This document shows, piece by piece, positions 16,792 to 25,832 of a stretch of DNA of 64,000 nucleotides (the stretch's first letter is position 1; each line of letters begins with the position of its first letter). The notes below the pieces were generated by a model that did no database searches, was not told the origin of the DNA, and was given only the letters and a program-made list of their open reading frames with translations. This DNA comes from JANQPX01 sp965204405 (GTDB taxonomy: Bacteria; Pseudomonadota; Alphaproteobacteria; Geminicoccales; Geminicoccaceae): contig CBDBEN010000004.1 in NCBI GenBank assembly GCA_965204405.1, positions 930,001 to 994,000 on the forward strand, read 5' to 3'. Position numbers and translations under genes: made by a program.

Positions 16792-18185
16792 ATCTGGACG
16801 ATTTTGCCGGGGTTCATGATGTTGTCGGGATCGAAGGCTTTTTTTAGCGAGCGCATGGCGGCCATCGCTTCGCCGTGCTCGGCTTCCAGATAGCGCATCT
16901 TGCCCATGCCGACGCCGTGCTCGCCGGTGCAGGTGCCGCCGAGGGCGAGGGCCTGCTCCACCATCCTCTGACTCAGCGCCTTGGCCCGCTTCAGCTCATC
17001 GGGGTCGGCCATGTCCACCATGATCGAGAGGTGGAAATTACCGTCGCCGACATGGCCGACCATGGGCGAGATCAGCTTGCTGTCCTCGAGATCCCGCCTG
17101 GTCGCCTCGATGCATTCGGCGAGGTTGGAGATCGGCACGCAGACATCGGTCACGACGGCGGAGCGTCCGGGCCATGTCGCAAGAACCGCGTAGAACGCAT
17201 TATGGCGAGCCTCCCAGAGCTTGTTGCGATCCTCGGCTTTGGTTGCCCACTGGAAATTGTCGCCCCCGAACTCGGTGGCAATCTCGCCGACCGTGGATGC
17301 CTGTTCCTCGACCCCACTGTCGCTGCCGTGAAATTCGAAAAACAGCGTCGGCGCTTCCCGATAGCCTTCGAGCTTCGAATAGCCGATGCAGGCCTTCATC
17401 TGCAGCGCGTCCAAAAGCTCGATACGCGCCACCGGCACGCCCATCTGAATGGTCTGAATGACCGCGTTGACGGCATCGTCGACGGTGGGAAACGTGCAAA
17501 CTGCGGATGAAATCGCTTCCGGCACGCCGTAGAGCCGAAGGCCGATTTCGGTGATGACCCCAAGGGTTCCCTCGGAGCCGACGAAGAGGCGGGTGAGGTC
17601 GTAGCCGGCGGAAGATTTTCGCGACCGGCCGCCGGTCTTGATGATGCTGCCGTCGGCCGTAACCACCGTCAGGCCGAGGACGTTTTCGCGCATGGTTCCG
17701 TAACGCACCGCATTAGTGCCGGATGCGCGGGTGGCGGTCATGCCGCCGATGCTGGCATCGGCGCCGGGATCGACCGGAAAAAACAGCCCGGTGTCACGGA
17801 GATGGCTGTTCAGCATCTTCCGAGTCACGCCTGCCTGCACGCGGCAGTCCAGATCTTCGGGATTGACCTCGAGGACCTGATCCATGTTCGAGAGATCGAG
17901 GGTGATGCCGCCTCGAAGGGCGGTAATGTGACCTTCGAGCGACGTCCCGGTTCCATAGGGGATGACGGGAACACGGTGGGCACAGCAAAGCTTGACGACG
18001 TTCTGAACCTCTTCGGTCGACGTCGCGAACACGACCGCATCGGGCGGCGAGCCCTCGTGGTAGGTCTGATCATCGCCATGCTGCTGACGAATGGGAAGAG
18101 AAGTGGACAGACGCTCGCCCACAAGAGCCCGGATCGGCTCCAGAACGGCCTCGGATGTCCGGGCGATACCCTCGTTGGTGAGCAT
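16788..18185 (-). CDS. FAD-linked oxidase, D-lactate dehydrogenase/glycolate oxidase (GlcD) family
   Basis: This protein has 465 residues from the ATG at 18185. A 25-residue longer frame upstream is less typical. The FAD-binding PCMH domain (about 40-220) holds VIPYGTGTSLEGH, DPGADASIGGMTATRASGTN and FVGSEGTLGVITEIGLRLYG. The C-terminal FAD-oxidase domain ends GEHGVGMGKMRYLEAEHG and DPDNIMNPGKI. Members oxidise D-2-hydroxy acids such as D-lactate with a cytochrome or quinone acceptor. The substrate cannot be set from sequence alone. It is monocistronic and divergent from the exonuclease gene. Confidence 0.87.
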   Translation of the reverse strand: MLTNEGIARTSEAVLEPIRALVGERLSTSLPIRQQHGDDQTYHEGSPPDAVVFATSTEEVQNVVKLCCAHRVPVIPYGTGTSLEGHITALRGGITLDLSNMDQVLEVNPEDLDCRVQAGVTRKMLNSHLRDTGLFFPVDPGADASIGGMTATRASGTNAVRYGTMRENVLGLTVVTADGSIIKTGGRSRKSSAGYDLTRLFVGSEGTLGVITEIGLRLYGVPEAISSAVCTFPTVDDAVNAVIQTIQMGVPVARIELLDALQMKACIGYSKLEGYREAPTLFFEFHGSDSGVEEQASTVGEIATEFGGDNFQWATKAEDRNKLWEARHNAFYAVLATWPGRSAVVTDVCVPISNLAECIEATRRDLEDSKLISPMVGHVGDGNFHLSIMVDMADPDELKRAKALSQRMVEQALALGGTCTGEHGVGMGKMRYLEAEHGEAMAAMRSLKKAFDPDNIMNPGKIVQI

Positions 18186-18421
18186 GGTAATCCAGCCTCG
18201 CTGCTTTGGAAAAAATGCGCGTTCATTGAAGAATCTAGGCCGAAAAGGCCGGATCACCAAGGGGCAGGCCTGCTCCAGATTGCAATCCGCCCCAACCTCC
18301 TCCTATGGTGCCGCGTTTTTCTGGGACAGGAGGTCTGGGTGCCGGAGCCTTGCGGGCAGCGGCAGGGAGCGAGCCGTTCTATCGTCCAGGCTTTCGGATT
18401 TTCATGGAGAGGGCCGACCTG

Positions 18422-18994
18422 ATGAGCGAGATCTATGTCGCCACCGACATCGAGACCAACGGTCCGAGTCCGGGACATCATTCGATGTTGAGCTTCGGCT
18501 CCGTGGCTTTCACCCCGGATAAATCGATCCTCTCGACGTTCACCCGCAATCTGGACGTTCTGCCCGGAGCCGGTGAATACCCGCCGACCATGGCCTGGTG
18601 GCGGACCCAGCAGGATGCCTGGCAGGCCTGCCGGAGCAGCACGGTGCCGCCGAAGAATGCGATCGTCGACTATGCCGCCTGGCTGAAGGGCCTGCCGGGC
18701 GATCCGGTCTTCGTTGCCCACCCTGTTGCGTTCGACTACCCGTTTATCGCCTGGTATCTTTGGGAATTCGCAGGTGAGGATCCCTTCGAGCGCCGATCCC
18801 TCGACCTGCCGTCCTTTGCCGCCGCAATGATGAACTGCCCGGTAACCAAGGCCAAGACCAGACATATGCCGAAAGCCTGGTTCGATGACGACTTCATCCA
18901 TAACCACGAAGCACTGGATGATGCCATGGGCTATGCCAAGCTTGCCTGCAATATGATCGCGCTGAACGGCGATCAGCAAGGCGGCAGGGTTTAG
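18422..18994 (+). CDS. DEDDh 3'-5' exonuclease (RNase T/DnaQ superfamily)
   Basis: This 190-residue protein starts at ATG 18422. The nuclease residues are D9 and E11 (ATDIETNGP), D105 (HPVAFDYPF), H162 and D167 (NHEALDDAMG), a full DEDDh set binding two metal ions. No extra domain is present, so it is a stand-alone exonuclease of 3' DNA or RNA ends. Which substrate is not visible. It is divergent from the FAD oxidase with about 235 bp between them. Confidence 0.85.
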   Translation: MSEIYVATDIETNGPSPGHHSMLSFGSVAFTPDKSILSTFTRNLDVLPGAGEYPPTMAWWRTQQDAWQACRSSTVPPKNAIVDYAAWLKGLPGDPVFVAHPVAFDYPFIAWYLWEFAGEDPFERRSLDLPSFAAAMMNCPVTKAKTRHMPKAWFDDDFIHNHEALDDAMGYAKLACNMIALNGDQQGGRV

Positions 18995-19968
18995 CGCCAA
19001 ACACCCTTTCGCCATGATGACGCCAATTGTCTTGCCCGCGCCAATCGCTGTAGCTACGCCACCCGCCCGATCACGCGACTGTGTTGGCCTGTGCGCAGAA
19101 ATAACGCCGGGGGTGATAAAGATCACAGTTTTCAAGACTCTGATGACTTATATTCAAAGAATGCCAAGACCGAGAATCGATGGATGGCAGCGTTGCAAGG
19201 GTCCGATTCTCAAAAGGAACAAAGCCGTTCTGGCCAGGGTCAAAAGGACCGGACCGGTAGGGAGTGTTAGAAGAGCGTTCTGATTGATTGGCTGGCGATA
19301 AAGGTTGTCAATGTCCTCAAGACCTGAGCCAGCCTGTCCCTTCTTTTTTCATGGCCATGGTCCTCACGATCAAGCGGCACAAGGGTTCTCCGTCGATCGG
19401 CTTTGCTGAGATCGTCACCATGGCTGTTGCAGATTTGTCGCTGGCGCTAACGATTTGTTAACCATCATGGAATCATGGTGCTGAGGCGGAAGACAGCGCC
19501 TTGACGCTCTGGCGATGGGGGCGTAATTCAGCGCACTTTCCAGCGTGGCAATATTGGTCGCGCGGTCAAGGCTAGAGGTAATGACAGGCATCATGGAACA
19601 GGATCGAGATCGAGCAACGAGCGGGTCTGCAGACATGCCGGGAACGATGCGGGAAATACGCTCCGGCTTGCCGGGACTCGGCGGTCGGCCGAGCCTGCAT
19701 CCTGCATGGTCGGGACAGCCCTACCAGCGCCTGCTCAGCGGGCTAGACGACGCAACTGTTGCCTCGAGGCATGAATTCAACCCTCGCGGACAAAAAGAAG
19801 GCGGCGTGTTGTAGATCAGATCGAGCCGCACCGGCTCTGCGCTTCCTTTGTCCGACACTGCAAATGTCTGCTGACAGCCCATAGCCTGACCAGGCGATGT
19901 CTCTGGACAAGCCCGGGGCTCTCTCCCTATCGTAGTCACATCGGGGATGAGCTTTGCGGGAGGCTTCG
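18995..19968. other. Long intergenic region without a supported gene
   Basis: These 970 bp hold no gene I can defend. One frame from ATG 19581 (about 77 codons, MTGIMEQDRDRATSGSADMP at the start) has AGAGGT before it, but its composition is not convincing. No element of the repeat families was recognised. Promoter sequence for the downstream RraA-like gene must lie near the right end. Confidence 0.5.
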
Positions 19969-20613
19969 ATGACATTGGTAACGCGGCTGGAAAATGTCTA
20001 TACCGGCGTCGTCCATGATGTCATGCGTGACATGGGGCTCTCGAACTTCACCCTGCCGCCGGAGATTCGCCCTCTTTTTCCGGAGAAAACGCTCGCCGGC
20101 ATCGTTTCGACGGTCAGCGGCAAAGTAGACACCACAGCCGATGCCCACACCACGCTTTTCGAGTGGACTGGGCTGCTGTCCAAGGCCAAGCCCGACACCG
20201 TGCTGATCTGCCAGCCGAATGATCGGGTCATTGCCCATATGGGCGAACTTTCCGCCGAAACATTGAAACGCAAGGGCGTGCGCGGCTATGTGGTCGACGG
20301 CGGCTGCCGCGATGTGAATTTCATCATCGATCTCGAGTTTCCCGTCTGGTATCGCTATCACACGCCGCTCGACGTCGTAGGCTATTGGCTGCCGGACAGC
20401 TATGAAGAGCCGATCGTGATCGGCGATGTCACCATCCATGCAGGCGACCTGGTGCTCGGTGACAGGGACGGCATGGTCATCATCCCCAAGGACCGGGCCG
20501 ATGAGATCATCACGTCTGCCGAACAGGCCATCGCAACCGAAAATAAGGTCCGCACCGCCATTCTGGCCGGTGTCGATCCGCAGGAAGCCTACATGAAATT
20601 CGGTAAATTCTAG
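19969..20613 (+). CDS. RraA-like / 4-hydroxy-4-methyl-2-oxoglutarate aldolase family protein
   Basis: This 214-residue protein starts at ATG 19969, with GGGAGG seven bases before it. An in-frame TTG at 19954 is less likely. The RraA-fold signature is GVRGYVVDGGCRDVN with the catalytic-type Arg-Asp, and DLVLGDRDGMVIIPKD at the C-terminal part. Members are either class II aldolases acting on 2-keto acids or RNase E inhibitors. The Asp-Gly-x-x-Arg-Asp motif suits the aldolase group, but the substrate is unknown. Active as a trimer or hexamer in relatives. No pathway genes are adjacent. Confidence 0.85.
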   Translation: MTLVTRLENVYTGVVHDVMRDMGLSNFTLPPEIRPLFPEKTLAGIVSTVSGKVDTTADAHTTLFEWTGLLSKAKPDTVLICQPNDRVIAHMGELSAETLKRKGVRGYVVDGGCRDVNFIIDLEFPVWYRYHTPLDVVGYWLPDSYEEPIVIGDVTIHAGDLVLGDRDGMVIIPKDRADEIITSAEQAIATENKVRTAILAGVDPQEAYMKFGKF

Positions 20614-20788
20614 GTCGTATGACGGCGGCATTAATTTCCCGAATGCAGCCCCCAATCATGACCCCGCCACGCTTGGCTGCATTCCGTCTATCCTAGTGAC
20701 GGAAGTGTGCCTCAAATGCCGTGGACATTTCACATTCCCTATTTGACGGCTATAGAGTGCCCTTCACATTTTCAATCTCGAAGGGTTC

Positions 20789-21865
20789 ATGATGGCTTCG
20801 AAATTGCGCATTGCGACGGTCAATCTCTATAATCTCCAGCTTCCGCGCCGCAAGACCTATCCGAACAGCACCCCCCTCCTGAAGGCCGAATATCAGGGCA
20901 AGCTCCGCTTCCTGGCCCTGATGCTCCAGGCGACCCGCGCCGATGTCTACGGCTTCCAGGAACTCTGGGCGGCCAAGGCCATCGAGGATGCCTTTGCCGA
21001 AGCGGGTATGCTTGACGACTACGAATTCATCGCGCGGGATGCGCCGGGTATGGGTCGGCCGCAGGTCGCTCTTGCCGCAAGGAAGGGCATGATCCAGTTC
21101 GAGGGCCGGTCATCCGACGACGATGCCTGGTGGATCGAGGATTTCCCGGATGAGTTGGTCCTGAAGAAGCGCTTCACGATCGAGCAGGTCTCGGTCAACA
21201 TCCGGGGGTTTTCGAGGCCCGTGCTCGACGTCATGGTGAAGCCGCTGTCACCAAGGGATGCGCCGCCGGTCCGGCTGTTCGTCAGCCATCTGAAATCCAA
21301 GCGGCCGACCGTGCTCGATGCTGCCGAACTCCGCCAGGACGACGTGCGCACGCACCAGGCAGCCATCGGCTCGGCGCTCGCTTCGATCCGAAGAACGGCG
21401 GAAGCGGCAGCCCTTCGCGTGATCCTGAACAAGACAATGTTGAGCAATCGGGTCCCGCATGCAGTGATCGGCGATCTCAACAACAACACGCTAAGCGTCT
21501 CGACCTCGATCCTGACCGGCGATCCGCGTTACAAGGTGATCAACGCATCGAGACAGGTTAGTGGCAGGCGTGCGGACCTCGGGCTCTACAGCGTCGAACA
21601 GCTTCAGCAATATCGAAGCCAGCGGCATACGATGTTCACCCATATCTATGAGAACCGTTTGGAAACCCTGGATCATATCCTGGTGTCGGAGGAGTTCTAC
21701 GACCACTCGCCCAACCGCGTCTGGAGCTTCGTCGAAACCATCGTGTTGAACGATCATCTGCAACTTCCGCACAAACGGAACCGCGAGAACCCGCCACGGC
21801 TATGGCCGACGGATCACGGCATTGTCATGACCGAGTTCCGCCATGACCCGTTTCAGACGGCATGA
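20789..21865 (+). CDS. Endonuclease/exonuclease/phosphatase (EEP) family protein
   Basis: This 358-residue protein starts MMASKLRIATVNLYNLQLPR, so either ATG is possible. EEP motifs are VNLYN, FQE (E58), a central SHLKSKRP, GDLNNN, LDHILVSEEF and TDHGIVM, the metal and phosphoester residues of the DNase I-like fold. There is no signal peptide, so it is cytoplasmic. The substrate (nucleic acid, phospholipid or sugar phosphate) cannot be assigned. A terminator at 21891 closes the unit. Confidence 0.87.
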   Translation: MMASKLRIATVNLYNLQLPRRKTYPNSTPLLKAEYQGKLRFLALMLQATRADVYGFQELWAAKAIEDAFAEAGMLDDYEFIARDAPGMGRPQVALAARKGMIQFEGRSSDDDAWWIEDFPDELVLKKRFTIEQVSVNIRGFSRPVLDVMVKPLSPRDAPPVRLFVSHLKSKRPTVLDAAELRQDDVRTHQAAIGSALASIRRTAEAAALRVILNKTMLSNRVPHAVIGDLNNNTLSVSTSILTGDPRYKVINASRQVSGRRADLGLYSVEQLQQYRSQRHTMFTHIYENRLETLDHILVSEEFYDHSPNRVWSFVETIVLNDHLQLPHKRNRENPPRLWPTDHGIVMTEFRHDPFQTA

Positions 21866-21890
21866 CCGAGCGATTTCCGTGACGAAAAAA

Positions 21891-21925
21891 ACGAGCGGCA
21901 GAAGGACTACCGCTCGTTTGCTTTG
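21891..21925 (+). terminator. Rho-independent terminator after EEP gene
   Basis: ACGAGCGG (21891-21898) pairs with CCGCTCGT (21910-21917), followed by TTGCTTTG. A-rich sequence upstream means it could also work for the minus-strand gene. Confidence 0.78.
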
Positions 21926-22006
21926 CCATCATTCCTGAGCTTTCAGGAGCAGTTCAGGACAACATTGGCCGGCTATCGCGTTTTTCGCACCACCAGCCGC
22001 TCCCCC

Positions 22007-22777
22007 TCAGGCGCCTTTGACTTCGAGGCTGTCATGGAGTTGCTGAACCAGGCTCGCGGGCAGGCCCAAACGGTTTGCGAGCTTGCTCATATAGGCCTGC
22101 TCGCCCGGCGTATCGATATCGATGGCGAACAGCGAGGCGGTGTAAACCTCGGTCGCCATATGCGGCGAGTCCACTTCAGCGGCAAGGCCTTCGATATCGA
22201 CCGGCTGGCTCAGCTCATTCTGGACGAATTGGCGCATTTCCTGGTCGGCGCCGGCGTCGTTCAGCTTGCCGAGAATGCGCTGCTGCTCGCCGGCATCGAT
22301 CTGGCCATCCGCCTTGGCGGCGGACAGCATGGCGCGAATCATAACCTGGGCGCGATCATTCTCGTCCCGCCGGCTCTCCACCTGACCGGCTGAAAATTGC
22401 GAGAGATCGAATCCGCCACCGGATGCGGCCTGACCGCCGCCGCTGGTCATTTGCGAGAGAGCCGCCTTGGCAAGGCTGCCGATCAAGCCGCCACCGAGAC
22501 CGCCGCCCCCGCCGCTGGCACCACCACCGCCGAGGAGCGAGCCCAGCACATTGCCAAGCGCGCCACCGCCCCCTCCACTGCTTCCACCGCCGCCCAGCGC
22601 ATTCGAGAGCAGCCCGCCAAGGGCCCCCGCACCGCCACTGCTGCTGCCACCGCCTCCAAGCATGGAAACCGCCGCTTCAAGCAGCGGGTTGCCACCACCG
22701 GCGGTGCGCTCCAGCCGCTGCTGGCTGCGGCCCATGCCGCTTTGCATCAAAACATCCAAGATAGCTTTGGCATCCAT
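22007..22777 (-). CDS. DUF533 / TerB-like protein with glycine-rich segment
   Basis: This 256-residue protein begins MDAKAILDVLMQSGMGRSQQ. Residues about 38-118 are extremely rich in Gly, Ser, Ala and Leu, with repeated GGLLSNALGGGG-type blocks separated by poly-Gly/Ser. They probably form membrane-embedded or flexible segments. The C-terminal DUF533 domain (about 140-255) contains IRAMLSAAKADGQIDAGEQQ, closely parallel to KAMIAAAKADGQIDQRERER in the protein at 11354-12160, so the two are paralogues. Function is unknown. It follows the rhodanese gene on the same strand after about 115 bp and a hairpin. Confidence 0.83.
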   Translation of the reverse strand: MDAKAILDVLMQSGMGRSQQRLERTAGGGNPLLEAAVSMLGGGGSSSGGAGALGGLLSNALGGGGSSGGGGGALGNVLGSLLGGGGASGGGGGLGGGLIGSLAKAALSQMTSGGGQAASGGGFDLSQFSAGQVESRRDENDRAQVMIRAMLSAAKADGQIDAGEQQRILGKLNDAGADQEMRQFVQNELSQPVDIEGLAAEVDSPHMATEVYTASLFAIDIDTPGEQAYMSKLANRLGLPASLVQQLHDSLEVKGA

Positions 22778-22845
22778 AAGCTGCCCTCTCCCAAGTTAAC
22801 TTCAAACGCGACTGTAGCTGGCGCGGGCTATCCGGTAAATGCAAA

Positions 22846-22868
22846 GGGAGGCCCCCAAGGCCTCCCCA
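22846..22868 (-). terminator. Probable terminator after rhodanese gene
   Basis: On the minus strand GGGGAGGCC pairs with GGCCTCCC around a short loop and is followed by TTTGC. The T-run is short. Confidence 0.5.
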
Positions 22869-22892
22869 AGCGTGAGCATCATGTGGAAAGTT

Positions 22893-23810
22893 CTAATTGC
22901 TGACGGGCCGATCGGGGTCCTGGGTCCAATCGACCATCGAACCGTCATAAAGCTTGACGTTTTTCCTGCCCATCATCTCGCTCAGAACGAACCAGTTGAC
23001 CGACGCCCAATGGCCTGTGTTGCAGTAGCTCAAGACCTCCTTGTCATCATCCTTGAGCCCCGCCGGCAGCAGCGTTTCTAGCTTGGCGAGGTCGATGAGC
23101 TTTCCGGTTTTCTCATCGAAGGTCAGGGCTTGATTGAACTGCGTGGCACCCGGAATATGACCGGGAACTTTGGCAGCGTCATGCTTGGCTTTGCCTTTGA
23201 ACTGCTGATCGGGACGTCCGTCCAGCAGGACGGTACCGTCACTGTCCAAAGACGCCTCGACGGCGGCGCTATCCACCAGCAGCTCCGGCCGAAGCGTTAC
23301 GGTGAAGACCCTAGGTGCAGGTGACGTCAGTGCTCCGGTCTCGATTGGATTGTCACGATCCGCCGTCCAGGCACGATAGCCGCCATCGAGGATCGCCACC
23401 TTGTCGTGGCCGGCATAGTTGAACGTCCAATAGATTCTGGAAGCACTGCCGAAATCGGTGGAGCTGACGCCTGCCGGAATCACGACGACCGTGGTGTCGT
23501 TGTCGATGCCGAGGCCGCCGATCAACTGCTCCAACTGCTCGGCACTGGGCGTCTGGCCGATCACGCCATCGACCTTGGTGCGCCAGCCGGCTTCGAGATA
23601 GTTGCTATAAACCGCGCCCGGGATATGACCGGCGGCAAAGGTCTTGGCAGATCCCCCGTCGATCTTGTTGCGAATGTCGAGCAGGACGACGTCATCGCGA
23701 TCCGCGTTTGCCTTGACCCAAGCAACGTCCACAAGCGGTCCGGGCTCGGCAGCAAGAGCCGGAAGAGCGAGTACGGCGAGAAACGAGGCGATCCATGAAA
23801 TCAGTCGCAT
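22893..23810 (-). CDS. Periplasmic sulfurtransferase with two rhodanese domains
   Basis: This 305-residue protein has a Sec signal (1-20, ending ALAA). The N-terminal rhodanese domain (about 25-150) lacks an active cysteine; the loop position reads VVIPAGVSS. The C-terminal domain (about 170-300) has LSYCNTGHWAS, in which the cysteine forms the persulfide. This is the usual layout of SseA/TST-type sulfurtransferases, which move sulfur from thiosulfate or 3-mercaptopyruvate to thiols or cyanide. The active loop CNTGHWA is characteristic of exported thiosulfate-type members. It could serve sulfur metabolism in the periplasm. Confidence 0.88.
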   Translation of the reverse strand: MRLISWIASFLAVLALPALAAEPGPLVDVAWVKANADRDDVVLLDIRNKIDGGSAKTFAAGHIPGAVYSNYLEAGWRTKVDGVIGQTPSAEQLEQLIGGLGIDNDTTVVVIPAGVSSTDFGSASRIYWTFNYAGHDKVAILDGGYRAWTADRDNPIETGALTSPAPRVFTVTLRPELLVDSAAVEASLDSDGTVLLDGRPDQQFKGKAKHDAAKVPGHIPGATQFNQALTFDEKTGKLIDLAKLETLLPAGLKDDDKEVLSYCNTGHWASVNWFVLSEMMGRKNVKLYDGSMVDWTQDPDRPVSN

Positions 23811-24005
23811 TGGCTTTTCCCCAACGGCGTTGTTCAGCTTCCTAAGACGTGGCCTGCTCCCATGCCGTTTTCAATGACGGGTGGGTTGGATTGGCAGAGT
23901 TTGATCATACTTATGGAAAGACGAGAAAAACCTTCCCCGGAAACGACCAGGAAAAGAAAGGGCTTCCAGGGATCCATGATGACCGGCATATCACCGATCG
24001 AGCTG

Positions 24006-24136
24006 CTAGAGCGTTTCCGGTTGAGGTTTGCGCGGTGCCAGCCCTCTCCCCCGCCCAACCACCCGATATGGTCGGGATCCTGCGGGTGGTTGGGCGGGGG
24101 AGAGGGCTGGATCGACCTGTCAGGGATATGCTCTAG
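24006..24136 (-). repeat. Family-1 palindromic MITE-like element, copy D (beta subtype)
   Basis: It begins CTAGAGCGTTTCCGGTTGAG and ends GGATATGCTCTAG. The core is CCAGCCCTCTCCCCCGCCCA with its complement. The outer arms (GAGGTTTGCGCGG and GATCGACCTGTC) differ from the 8427 copy and match those at 55998 and 62301, so this is a second subtype. The preceding 23811-24005 holds no gene that I can see, although its right part, ending at the same CTAG, may be another degraded element. Confidence 0.85.
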
Positions 24137-24211
24137 CATGATAGAACAACCTGGCGCTGCATCAAATCTCGATCAGGAAGCGCCTGTCATGCCGGAAGCA
24201 GGAGCAAGACG

Positions 24212-24892
24212 TTGATTTGGTTCATTGCAGCCTTGGTCGTGGTGGTGGGGTTGATCGCCGTTCTGAACGCCTTTTTCCCGGGCGTTTTAAGCGATACCGA
24301 CGATCAGATGAACCTGACCTACAAGGTTTTGCTCCTGATTTTGGTCGGCAGCAGCATTGCGGTCAGCTTTCGGGGGCGAGCGGGTGTTGCGCTGAAATAT
24401 GGTCTTGCCTGGGTCGGCGTCGCCCTCGCCCTGGTTCTTGCCTACAGCTTTCGCGACGATGCGGGCGCAATCGTCAACCGCATGGTCGGTGAGCTTCTGC
24501 CCTCACAGCCGCTGATCAACGGCGAGGGAGCGGTCGAGCTCAGAGCGTCGCAGGACGGGCATTTTCATGCCGATGCCAGGATCGACGGTGTCAATGTCCG
24601 GCTTTTGGTGGATACCGGGGCCACGACAACAGCGCTGGCGCCGGCTGATGCCGAGCGTATCGGTTTTGACCTCGCTACCCTCGACTATGATCAGGTCGTC
24701 AGCACGGCCAATGGACGAACCCTGGTCGCCAGAGTGAGACTGGGGGACATCGACCTCGGCGGCATCCGGGCAACGGATGTGGCGGCGACTGTTCACCGGG
24801 ACGGACTAGACCAGTCTCTGCTCGGCATGAACTTCCTCGACCGCCTAACCAGCTTCGAGCGCAGCGGCAACAAGCTGATTCTCCGGCCCTAG
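24212..24892 (+). CDS. Membrane-anchored retropepsin-like aspartic protease (TIGR02281 type)
   Basis: This 226-residue protein starts at TTG 24212, supported by GGAG at 24201-24204. The upstream ATG at 24189 is out of frame. Membrane segments lie at about 3-22, 36-53 and 64-80. The periplasmic protease domain has the single active-site motif LLVDTGATTT (D134) and a closing LLGMNFLDRL, so it must dimerise like retropepsins. It matches the clan AA proteases common in alphaproteobacteria. Substrate unknown. It is convergent with the cytochrome c gene, 34 bp apart. Confidence 0.87.
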   Translation: MIWFIAALVVVVGLIAVLNAFFPGVLSDTDDQMNLTYKVLLLILVGSSIAVSFRGRAGVALKYGLAWVGVALALVLAYSFRDDAGAIVNRMVGELLPSQPLINGEGAVELRASQDGHFHADARIDGVNVRLLVDTGATTTALAPADAERIGFDLATLDYDQVVSTANGRTLVARVRLGDIDLGGIRATDVAATVHRDGLDQSLLGMNFLDRLTSFERSGNKLILRP

Positions 24893-24926
24893 CGGTACGA
24901 CCGCCTTTGTTTGGAAAAATGCTCCA

Positions 24927-25376
24927 TCATGAACCGGCACTTTGCTGGGCTTGCTGGAGTTTCGATGGCCAGTTGCTCTTGATAAAGGCAATGACCGACC
25001 AGATTTCATCATCCGTCAATTTCTTGTCGAACGCCGGCATCCGGCTCAGACCACCATCCGGCTTCAGATAGTCACCGCCATATTTGACCACATCGAAGAG
25101 GGTCTCATCCGGCCGACGCCAGGTCCTGCCGCTCCGATCGTGCGCAGGCGCCAACCGTGTGCCGTCTTTCAAAGGCTGCCGCCAACCGAGCTGTCCGGCA
25201 AGATTGGCCCCGTGACATTGAGCGCAGATACGCCCATAGACGCGACCGCCAAAAGCAACCTGATCCTGATCCAACAGATCGCCAGGCGTGGTCGAGACGT
25301 AACCCCAAGACCAAGCCATGAATGCCAGGGCAGCTATGGCAACGGCTCCGATGCCCACGCTTATGGGCTTCCGCAT
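24927..25376 (-). CDS. Membrane-anchored class I cytochrome c
   Basis: This 149-residue protein has an uncleaved-looking N-terminal hydrophobic segment (about 6-24), which suggests an anchored cytochrome facing the periplasm. The heme motif is CAQCH (C51, C54, H55), with the distal ligand M113 in SRMPAF. The C-terminal helix LTDDEIWSVIAFIKSNWP is typical of class I cytochromes c. It probably shuttles electrons to a terminal oxidase or from a dehydrogenase. No partner is adjacent. Confidence 0.9.
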   Translation of the reverse strand: MRKPISVGIGAVAIAALAFMAWSWGYVSTTPGDLLDQDQVAFGGRVYGRICAQCHGANLAGQLGWRQPLKDGTRLAPAHDRSGRTWRRPDETLFDVVKYGGDYLKPDGGLSRMPAFDKKLTDDEIWSVIAFIKSNWPSKLQQAQQSAGS

Positions 25377-25832
25377 TGATCTCCCTTAACACTGTACTTG
25401 GCAGTGTCTTTCTCAAATCCAAAAGTAAAACGCAAGTATATATTCTTAGCTGTTCCCTCTGGGTTGATTTGTCGATGCCTCCTCCCTCTGCAGAATGAGC
25501 CGTTTCTTCGTTGTGGCTACGCCTTCGAGCACACTGATCTTTGTCTCAAAAAAACGCTGGAGATTCGTTTCGCATAGGCGAATATTTTGAGGCAGTCCAT
25601 GCTTGACAGGCGTATTTTGGGGCAGTGTTGCAGGGACATAATCACAGAGGGCATCTTTGACGAAATCAACGTTAAATTGTTATAATAAAGATATGAAAAA
25701 CAACCTAAAATACCAGCAGCAGATCCTGTCAGAGGGCTGCGGATAAATTTGTGCATAATCCGCTTCCGGGGCTTTCAAAACGGTTTTCTTGTCGCTAATG
25801 TCATTGCCTGCTTGTGGAAACTCCAGACAAAC
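25377..25832. other. AT-richer intergenic region without a supported gene
   Basis: No gene can be supported here. The segment is clearly lower in GC than its surroundings, especially 25660-25720, and this continues into the next gene. It probably contains promoters for the cytochrome gene and the PopZ-motif gene. Confidence 0.5.
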
